The notes beneath the pieces were generated by a model. The model made no database searches. It was not told the DNA's origin and saw nothing but the letters and a program-made list of their open reading frames with translations. A stretch of DNA of 64,000 nucleotides, from contig CAUEEP010000753.1 of assembly GCA_958450365.1 (NCBI GenBank), positions 1,049,413-1,113,412 of the forward strand, given 5' to 3'. Both the position numbers and the translations under genes were made by a program. Shown here piece by piece: positions 55,855-64,000 of the stretch; position 1 is the first letter of the stretch, and every line of letters starts with the position of its first letter. Source of the stretch: Mesorhabditis belari. Lineage: Eukaryota > Nematoda > Chromadorea > Rhabditida > Rhabditidae.

Positions 55855-56610
55855 TTCGTTTTTTCGAAATTAGTTCTTGTGACTTCCAGATTGCACAATG
55901 CACTACGATTTTTCGTTAGTCATTTGTAGAAAACGTAAAAATTCGACGTCAAGTCGAAACGAGCCAAGAATTATGCCCAATTCTACACAATTGAGTCAAT
56001 TCTTTCAAAAGTATCTCTCGTGACTTCCAGATTGCACAATGCACTACGATTTTTCGTTAGTCATTTGTAGAAAACGTAAAAATTCGACGTCAAGTCGAAA
56101 CGAGCCAAGAATTTTGCCCAATTCTGCACAATTGAGTCAATTCTTTCAAAAGTATCTCTCGTGACTTCCAGATTGCACAATCCATTACGATTTTTCGTTA
56201 GTCAATTGTAGAAATCGCGAAAAATCGGTCTCAACTCGAAACGAGCCAAGAATTATGCGCAATTTGGCGCAAGTGAGTCGATTCTTTCAAAAATATTTCT
56301 TGTGACTTCCAGATTGCACAATGCACTACGATTTTTTATTAGTCATTTGTTGAAATCGCAAAAAATTGGCATCAACTCGAAACGACCAAAAATTATGCCC
56401 AATTCTGCACAATTGAGTCGATTCTTTCAAAAGTATCTCTCGTGACTTCCAGATTGCGCAAATCATCACGATTTTTCGTTAGTCATTTGTAGAAATCGCA
56501 AAAATTCGATCTCAAGTCGAAACGAGCCAAGAATTATGCGCAATTTTGCACAATTGAGTCGATTCTTTCAAAAGTATCTCTCGTGCCTTCCAGATTGCAC
56601 AATCGATCAC
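55855..56610 (+). repeat. Same ~141-bp family, six units
   Basis: Word starts near 55,878, 56,018, 56,159, 56,300, 56,440 and 56,582. Together with the tRNA-like copy this is a duplication of the 49.4-50.2-kb block. Confidence 0.92.
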
Positions 56611-57050
56611 TATTTTTGGCGACCTTTTTGTCGAAAAGCTCAAAAAACCGACGTCAACCCTGAAAAAGCCGGAGTTTGCCCCTTTTTGCGTCAAAATTTA
56701 CCTGATTTGCGGAAATTTCCCTTCTTTCTCCCGTTCACATAGCAACCCGAGAAAGAACGGTCAAAAAATGGCTACAAATTGAAACTTTGCCCCTTTTCTC
56801 TTGGGATTTTTGTGATTTTCGAAAATTTGTTACCTGGGCACCAAATTGGAGGCTTCGGGGAGAAATTCCCCGGAAAAAATGGGGCTTTTGAAAAAAAGAA
56901 AAGGAAGAACTTTGAGGTGATGACGAATTTTGAGAAAAATTTAGGGATTTGTTGGTTTTTAGATCTTGAAATTTGCATATTAGCATTTTTACCGAGATCA
57001 AGCCGATTTCTCGTCGGGTTTTGGAGATTTCGAAAAACTGTTTCATGAAA
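56610..57050. other. Intergenic, no gene seen
   Basis: Mostly the first part of a ~315-bp unit repeated at 57.24-57.55 kb plus A/T-rich sequence. Open frames here run across the repeat and have no splice support. Confidence 0.5.
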
Positions 57051-57122
57051 AGTCAATCCTGGAAGGCACTGCAAATTTCTAAAAAAAAATGGTTTTGAAA
57101 TTTTGATTTTAAGCCTAGTGTT

Positions 57123-57203
57123 CCCATGGCTCAATCGGTTAGCGGCGCGGCTTCGAGTCGAGGGGTTGGAAGCCGGTCCCGGGTTCGATCCCCGCCGGTG
57201 CAC
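57123..57203 (+). pseudogene. tRNA-like element
   Basis: TGGCTCAATCGGTTAGCGGC and CCCGGGTTCGATCCCCG. CTGGAAGGCAC starts about 70 bp upstream of the A box; TTTTT lies ~30 bp downstream. Confidence 0.68.
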
Positions 57204-57451
57204 ATAGCTTTGCTAAAATTGCTAAACCTGCTGTTTTTCTTGAGGTGATGACGAATTTTGAGAAAAATTTAGGGATTTGTTTATTTTTCGATCTTGAAAT
57301 TTGCATATTAGCCTTTTTACCGAGATCACGCCGATTTCTCGTCGGCTTTTGGAGATTTCGAAAAACTGTTTCATGGAAAGTGAATCCTGGAAGTCACTGC
57401 AAATTTCTAAACAAAAATCGTTTCGAAATTTTGGTTTTAAGCCTAGTGTTC

Positions 57452-57531
57452 CCATGGCTCAATCGGTTAGCGGCGCGGCTTCGAGTCGAGGGGTTGGAAG
57501 CCGGTCCCGGGTTCGATCCCCGTCCGTGCAA
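57452..57531 (+). pseudogene. tRNA-like element, copy of 57123
   Basis: Near identical, part of a ~325-bp direct duplication, with CTGGAAGTCAC upstream in place of CTGGAAGGCAC. Confidence 0.68.
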
Positions 57532-57869
57532 ATCGCTTTGCTAAAAATGCTAAAATTGCTATTTTTCTTGAAGATTTAGTTCTGATTATTCTATTTCTCT
57601 TTTCTCTTTTCTCTATTCCTTCAAAATTCCTTTAAATTTCGTTAATTTCTCATCAAAAAGTCCGTTATTGTCCAAAAATCGAATTTCCATTTAATTTTGT
57701 GAGAAACTTTTGCCGAAAAATTCTAATTTACCTGTCGATAATTTGTAGCGAGAAAACGAGATTATTGCTCAGAATGGGATTTGAGAAAAACCCTTTTCCC
57801 AAGGTGACAATTTTTTGGCCTCAAACGGGAACTTTTTGAGATCAAGTACGGAAAGATTTTTCTGATTTT

Positions 57870-58990
57870 TTGAAAGATCTGGAACGCACACTAGCAGATT
57901 TTTAAGGAAAACTACCGAAAAATCGTTAAGGTAACTAGGTCACGAAATGGTCGAAAAGAGTGATAGCACCTGTCTAAGCTATCGTACGGTAACAGGTGAT
58001 AAAATTGAGCTTTTTGGAAATCCTGGAACGCACACTGTAGCTCTATAGTGAAAAATAGTCTGAAAGAGGAAATTTGAGATCAAGGGTTACGGTAGTTTGT
58101 CTATGAAGTAAAATCTAGAGCTCTAATACGGTAATCGATAATAAAATCAAGTTTTTCGCAAATCCTGGAATGCACACTGTGACTCTAGAGTAAAAAGTAG
58201 CCGAAAAGATGAACTTTGAGACTAAGGGTTACGGTAATTCGCCTATGAAATAAAATCTAGAGCTCTAATACGGTAATCGATGATAAAATTGAGTTTTTCG
58301 CAAATCCTGGAACGCACACTGTAATTCTAGAGTGAAAAGTAGCTGAAAAGATGAGCTCTTTGATCGAGGGTTACGGTAGTTTGTCTACGGAGTAAAATCT
58401 AGAGCTCTAACACGGTAGCAGGTGATAAAATTTAGTTTCTTAGACGTTCTGGAACGCACACTGTAACTCTAGAGAAAAAAGCAGCCTAAAAGATGAGTTT
58501 TTGATCAAGGGTTACGCTAATTCGTCTACGGAGTAAAATCTAGAGCCCTAATATGGTAACAGGTGATAAAATTTAGTTTTTTAGACGTTCTGGGACGCAG
58601 ACTGTCATTCTACAGTGAAAAGCAGCCTAAAAGATGAACCTTGAGATCAAGGGTTACGGTAATTCGTCTATGAAGTAAAATCTAAAGCTCTAATACGGTA
58701 ATAGATGATAAAATTGCGTTTTTCGCAAATCCTGGAACGCACACGGTAACTCTATGATGAGAAGTGGTTTAAAAGATAAACTTTGAGTTTAAGGGTTACG
58801 GTAGTTTGTCTGCGAAGTAAAAGCTAGCGCTCTAATACGGTAACAAGTGATAAAATTTAACTTTTTCGACATTCTGGAAAGCACACTGTGATTCTACAGT
58901 GAAAAGTAGCGGAAAAGATGAATTTTTTGATCGAGGGTTACGGTAGTTTGTCTACGGGGTAAAATCTAGAGTTCTAACACGGTAGCAGAC
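57870..58990 (+). repeat. 142-bp tandem array with CTGGAACGCAC, eight units
   Basis: Word starts: 57879, 58023, 58165, 58307, 58449, 58590, 58732, 58874. Units share GGGTTACGGTARTTYGTCTA and AAATCTAGAGCTCTAATACG. Confidence 0.95.
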
Positions 58991-59065
58991 TAAACTTGTT
59001 GACTAAAAGTGAATCCTGGAAGGCACAAGACATTTCTAGCTTAAAATCTGCAATTTCTAAGCAAC

Positions 59066-59150
59066 TCGCATCATAGCGCAATCGGTTAGTGGCGCCAGTT
59101 GGAGTCGGTTTCTGAGGCCGGTGGTCGCAAGTTCGATCCCGGCTCGCGTC
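59066..59150 (+). pseudogene. tRNA-like element with long variable arm
   Basis: ATAGCGCAATCGGTTAGTGG and GCAAGTTCGATCCCGGC. CTGGAAGGCAC at 59016 is 142 bp after the last word of the preceding array. Confidence 0.65.
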
Positions 59151-59154
59151 AAAC

Positions 59155-59640
59155 TTTTCCTTTTATCTCAATTTTCTCGATTTTTCTCGATTCTCCCAAT
59201 TTTTCTTTTATTTTCATTTATTTGTACATTTATTTCAATTGTACTTTTTTTATTTCAATTCTTTTTCATTTCAAAATCTCGTAAAAAACATCAAAAAAAA
59301 CGATAAAAATGGCAAATTTTTGAAAAAAATGAGCAAAAGAGTGAAGAAAATTTCAGAAAAAATCGCAAAAATCGCAAAAATCGCAAAAATCGCAAAAAAT
59401 TGCACACAAAAAATGACCCGTAAATGGAATTTTTAAGAAAGAAAATTTAAATTTTCAAAAAATTTTCTGAAAAAAAACCCGTATGGGAAATCGATTGAAA
59501 TTCTCAAAAAATTTACATTCAAAGGGGAAATTTGCATTGAAAATATGAAGCTTTTGCATATGCTTATGGCACGAAATAGGAAAACTTTGAAAAAAGTCAA
59601 GCTGGACAAGTTACCGTAGTCTGAGAGCTCTTGGCGGTTT
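59155..59640. other. A/T-rich intergenic stretch, no gene seen
   Basis: Long poly-T then poly-A runs and a short ATCGCAAAA repeat (59370-59400). 59,640-59,760 matches 49,250-49,330 in reverse complement. Confidence 0.55.
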
Positions 59641-59839
59641 ATTTAATCGTCCGTCCGCTTTTCTGTAGCCTCGGCTCGCTGATTTTTAGTTTGTCAGGCT
59701 TAGTTCTGCATCTGATATGCATCATTTGTTAGGCTCTACGTAGTTCTGCATCTGATATCTCGTTCTTTTAAGAAGAAAGAGTCATGACCCAGCCGTTTTG
59801 CAATTGGATACGTAAATAGATTTTAAAATTCAATTTCTG

Positions 59840-60480
59840 AGGATCCTGGAGCGCACACTGACTATTGAAGCTTTTAGATTTTGGTGAAAAGGAAATTTTC
59901 AATTTTGGTGAAAAAAGTTCAGTAGCTGGTTGAATATTTTGAGCCAAAGTACGGTAACAGGTGATAGAGTCGAATTTTTTCGACGTTCTGGAACTCACAC
60001 TGTAATTCTAGAGTGAAAAGTAGCTGAAAAGATGAATTTTTTGATTAAGGGTTACGGTAGTTTGTCTACGAAGTAAAATCTAGAGCTCTAATACGGTAAC
60101 AGATTCTAACATTTAGTTTTTTCGACGTTCTGGAACGCACACTGTAATTCTACAGTGAAAAGTAGCCTAAAAGATTAATTTTTTGATCAAGGGTTACGGT
60201 AGTTTGTCTGCGAAGTAAAAGCTAGCGCTCTAATACGGTAACAAGTGATAAAATTTAACTTTTTCGACATTCTGGAACGCACACTGTGATTCTACAGTGA
60301 AAAGTAGCGGAAAAGATGAATTTTTTGATTAAGGGTTACGGTAGTTTGTCTACGAGGTAAAATCTAGAGCTTTAATACGGTAACAGATGATAAAAGTTAG
60401 TTTTTCGCACGTCCTGGAACGCACACTGTAACTCTAGAGAGTGAAAAGTAGCGTAAAAAATGAACTTTGAGAATAACGGT
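59840..60480 (+). repeat. Same 142-bp family, four units plus leader word
   Basis: Word starts: 59846, 59988, 60130, 60272, 60414, all exactly 142 apart although the first lies in different sequence. Confidence 0.94.
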
Positions 60481-60554
60481 AACTTGTCCATTTCAATAGC
60501 ATATTTTCATTAGAATGACTGGATTTTTCAGCAAAACTATCTAAGCAAAATGAT

Positions 60555-63500
60555 CTAAACTTGTGATGGCACGACTCCGTGATGATTTTGATGCCCATTT
60601 GCCCCATTTTGGCCGCCCTTTGTCGCCTCGACAATCACTGGAATCGTTGGTGGGCGGTTGCCGTTCACTAAAGCGTTTAGCTGAATATCTTTAAAGGGAT
60701 ACGGTAAGTGATACGGTATTTGGCGATACTGGAAGGCACATAACAATCTTACGATAAAAGATCCATGCTTTAGCTTAAATTTAAAGTAATCATAATTTGT
60801 GACAGAAGTTTGGCTGAATATCTTTACACTTGATTACTGTAGAAAAAATCTAATACAATATTTGGGAATGCTGGAACGCACATGACAATCCTATCATAAA
60901 AGATTCAAGCTGAGCTCAACTTTAAAGTAATCGTCTAATTGGTGACGAGTTTGACTGAATATCTTTACACTCGGGTACTGTAGAAAAAATCTAATACGGT
61001 ATTTGGACATGCTGGAACACACATAACAACCTTACGATTAAAGATCCATGCTTTAGCTTAAATTTAAAGTATTCATAATTGGTGACAAGAGTTTGCCTGA
61101 ATATCTTTACACTTGAGTACTGTAGAAAAAATCTAATATAATATTTGGGCATGCTGGAAGGCACATAACAACCTTACGATAAAAGATCTATGCTTTAGCT
61201 TAAATTTAAAGTCATCAAAATTTGTGACGGGAGTTTGACTGAATATCTTTGCACTTGACTATTGTAGAACAAATCTATTACGGTATTTGGGAATGCTGGA
61301 AGGCACATAACAATCCTACAATAAAAGATCCATGCTTTAGCTGAAACTTAAACTAATCATAATTGGTGACGAGTTTGACTGAATATCTTTACACTCGGGT
61401 ACTGTAGAAAAATTATAATACGGTATTTGGACATGCTGGAACGCACACTCACCTTGCGCCTTTTCAGCTATCCTCAGAATCAACCATCGATAGCAGTCCA
61501 AAACTACGTGAAAGCACCAAATCTGAAAAAGACAATGACTACCGTAACCTGGCTGACTACTTACCGTAGCCATGGCCGTCGTCGCATAGAAAATGGTTAC
61601 GGTGATAAGAATGGCGATGAGGAGAGCCGAGACTTTTGCGATCGGCACTCGCGGGAGCGGTAGACGGGGGAAGTTCGAGGGAGCTTGTAAACCCTCGGTC
61701 GTCAAATCGCCTGAAATTGGATTTAGGAATTATGAATGTAGCTAGCTTTAAGTCTAGCACCAGCTACAAGGCTCCAGAGATCTTCCAAGATATTCCAGGG
61801 CTCGTAAATCGTAAACGAAAGAACTAACTCTTCCTTTTGCTAGATCCAGCCGTTTGTGGAGACCAGGACTCTGGTTTAGCTCAGGAAATTGCCTTTTGGA
61901 ATCAAATTGGAACGCACGCTAGCAGATTTTTAAGGAAAACTACCCGAAAATCGTTACGGTAACTAGGTCGCGAAATGATCGAAAAGAGTGATAGCACCTG
62001 TCTAAGCTATCGTACGGTAACAGGTGATAAAATTGAGCTTTTTGGAAATCCTGGAACGCACACTGTAATTCTAGAGTGGAAAGCAGTCTAAAAGCTAGAT
62101 TTTGCGATCAAGGGCTACGGTAATTTGTTCACGAAGTAAAATCTAGAGCTCTAATACGGTAACAGATGATAAAAGTTAGTTTTTTAGACGTTCTGGAACG
62201 CACACTGTAATTCTACAATGAAAAGCAGACTAAAAGATGCACTCTGAGATCAAGGGTTACGGTAATTCGTCTATGAAATAAAATTTAGAGCTCTAATACA
62301 GTAATAGATGATAAAATTGAGCTTTTTGAACGTTCTGGAACGCACACTGTAATTCTACAATGAGAAGTGGTTTAAAAGATAAACTCTGAGGTTAAGGGTT
62401 ACGGTAATTCGTCTATCAAGCAAAATCTAGAGCTCTAATACAGTAATAGATGATAAAATTGAGTTTTTCGCAAATCCTGGAACGCACACTGTAATTCTAC
62501 AGTGAAAAGTAGCCTAAAAGATGCACTCTGAGATCAAGGTTTACGGTAATTCGTCTATGAAATAAAATCTAGAGCTCTATTATGGTAATAGATGGTAAAA
62601 TTGAGTTTTTTAGAAATCCTGGAACGCACACTCTAATTCTACAGTAATCCATAGTCAAAAAATCCGTAGTCAAAAAAACTCACCCTCAATCGTCAAGTTG
62701 ATCTTCACCGACGTGCCCACCAGCAAAGCGTACAAGCTAAAGGCGGCCAGGGCAAACAACGCCAGGATTGCTAGCACCTGAAAATCGATCGGTAAGCTTT
62801 TGCTTTTGAATTATGAATGATTGGTTGATTGGTTTTTAAATGATCGGTTTTTAAGGGAAACTTAGGCCATTTGAGTTTTCAGCGTTATCATTTGAGATTC
62901 GGCTAATCCTAGAGTAAAGCTAGTCTAGACTAATCTAGTCTAATGTAAGCTAGCTAACAAGTACCAATTTGGAGTCTAGACTAGATTCAACCCTTAACCA
63001 GCGAGATCAGAAGTTGTTTAAAATCAGCTGATCAGAAGCTTCAGAAGCTGGCTGGATCTAAACCTGGTTAAGGGCTGAATCTAGCTGAATCTAGCTGAAT
63101 CTAGTCTGGGCTTCAAATTGGTTTCTGGGCAGAGTTCTGGCTAGCTGAGCGTAAAGGATTGACTAGAAAGCGTCAACAGTTGCCCTCCAGTAACTTCATC
63201 TTATAGAATTATAACTCCATCTCCAATTAACGCTGTTTCCGAATCGGTTTTCAGTTTTTGGCTTCAAGGCCGGTAAAGGGAGATCTGGCTGATCCTGGGG
63301 GAGATCTAGCTGATCCTGGGGAGATCTAGCTGATCTGGGGGAGATCTAGCTGATCTGGGGGAGATCTAGCTGATCTGGGGGAGATCTGGCTGATCCTGTG
63401 GAGATCTAGCTGATCCTGTGGAGATCTAGCTGATCCTGGAGAGATCTAGCTGATCCTGGGGAGATCTAGCTGATCCTGGGGGAGATCTAGCTGATCTGGG

Positions 63501-63621
63501 GGAGATCTAGCTGATCTGGGGGAGATCTAGCTGATCTGGGGGAGATCTAGCTGATCTGGGGGAGATCTAGCTGATCCTGGGGGAGATCTGGCTTACTTTT
63601 AAGCCTCTTTCTTGAGTTCAT
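60555..63621 (-). CDS. Small two-TM protein, 5 exons, 146 aa, family unknown
   Basis: Exons from 5' to 3': 63621-63597, 62770-62684, 61710-61565, 61522-61453, 60667-60555; phases agree and it ends in TAG. The first exon encodes only eight residues (MNSRKRLK), leading straight into a hydrophobic segment (about 9-28, signal anchor or signal peptide). A polar loop with NLT (possible N-glycosylation) and a Pro/Arg-rich stretch follow, then a second TM (about 64-86), a conserved-looking CFHVVLDCYRWL segment, and a Gly/Asn/His-rich tail. The exon 2 acceptor was chosen at 62771-62772 (ctag) because it matches the phase of exon 1; the stronger-looking ttttcag seven bases upstream does not. Function unknown. 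The donor of exon 4 abuts a CTGGAACGCAC motif, and a 20-bp tandem array starts just downstream of exon 1. Confidence 0.75.
60690..61447 (+). repeat. ~142-bp array (ATGCTGGAACGCACATRACA), six units
   Basis: Word starts: 60729, 60871, 61012, 61154, 61296, 61436. It fills the last intron of the small two-TM gene and runs to within six bases of its donor. Confidence 0.94.
61900..62640 (+). repeat. 142-bp array, same family as 57.9 kb, six units
   Basis: Word starts: 61907, 62051, 62193, 62335, 62477, 62619. Located in intron 2 of the small two-TM gene. Confidence 0.94.
62785..63275. other. Intron 1 of the small gene, no array
   Basis: Irregular TCTAGACTA/GAATCTAGCT short repeats. No exon was supported here. 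Confidence 0.5.
63276..63592 (+). repeat. 20-bp GGGGAGATCTAGCTGATCCT repeat, about 16 copies
   Basis: Ends a few bases from the donor of the first exon of the small two-TM gene. Confidence 0.95.
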
Positions 63622-63639
63622 TTTCCGCAACGAAGCCAA

Positions 63640-63935
63640 ATAGCGACACACAAGGAATTTTTTGACGATAGATCAAAACAAAGTAGCTACAATTGTTGTG
63701 TGACTTCCAACTAAGAGAAAAAACAGCAAAATTATGGATTCTGTCTCTAGAAAAACAAAGCTATCGCTCTGAACTCTATCACAAGCAAAGGACTGTAAAC
63801 TAGTTGCTCAAAAACCAAAACAAATTAGCTACAATTGTTGTGTGACTTCCAACTAAGAGAAAAAACAACAAAATTATGGATCCGGTCTCTAGAAAAACAA
63901 AGCTATCGCGCTGAACTCTAGCATAGCAAGAAAAC
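63640..63935 (-). repeat. ~145-bp duplication with GTGTGACTTCCAACT
   Basis: Two copies upstream of the small gene; the word is changed at its last bases. Confidence 0.8.
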
Positions 63936-64000
63936 CCTAGCAAGAAGGACTGTAGACTCGGTGTTTTCGGTGAAAAACTATATCTACTTTATAGCGAACA

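Noticed and set aside
11243..59150. Functional tRNA genes
   Set aside because: A and B boxes are good but acceptor stems do not pair, anticodon arms are broken or variable and copies are tandemly repeated. Treated as tRNA-derived repeats; a covariance-model scan would decide.

Overview
The window reads as nuclear DNA of a nematode, most likely a rhabditid. It has small exons with GT-AG introns, genes whose start codon sits just behind a trans-splice-type acceptor, abundant TACTGTAG/CTACAGTA words, and a clear lin-11 orthologue beside a TWK-type two-pore potassium channel. Species cannot be fixed from the sequence alone. About 5 kb is coding (four multi-exon gene models joined by hand, each with all splice phases agreeing). 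Most of the rest is repeat.

Layout. 1-6.3 kb: intergenic, with short tandem arrays and tRNA-like arrays. 6.36-19.72 kb (+): a complete 18-exon TWK channel of 621 aa, its introns filled with ~142-bp and ~295-bp repeats, tRNA-like units and a dead mariner. 19.8-24.4 kb: intergenic, tRNA-like units and a repeat array. 24.48-36.30 kb (+): complete 12-exon lin-11/LHX1-type LIM-homeodomain gene, 394 aa. 36.3-43.9 kb: a large imperfect inverted repeat whose arms carry arrays of TATATAAG units, around a ~3-kb centre that holds a foldback element and a few possible exons. 43.9-46.3 kb: repeats. 46.27-54.13 kb (-): a complete 10-exon multipass membrane protein of 545 aa with a Pro/Ala/Gln/His-rich tail. 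54.2-60.5 kb: duplicated repeat blocks and tRNA-like units. 60.56-63.62 kb (-): a 5-exon gene for a 146-aa protein with two membrane segments.

The unusual feature of the window is an 11-bp word, CTGGANNKCAC (reverse GTGMNNTCCAG), seen by hand count about 200 times including near matches; about one exact match is expected by chance on both strands. It falls in nearly every repeat family although the families look unrelated outside it. Its copies are spaced 140-144 bp centre to centre (about 150-154 bp for some opposite-strand pairs). This spacing holds inside tandem arrays, across junctions between families, and across apparently single-copy DNA. It lies 40-60 bp upstream of the A box of many tRNA-like units in a fixed orientation, and I saw no copy inside a modelled exon. 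In at least two genes the ~145-295-bp arrays have copied the 3' end of an exon together with its splice donor. I read this as a dispersed, nucleosome-length lattice of a protein-binding or amplification-seeding site; that reading is inference. The genes have unrelated functions and form no shared pathway.
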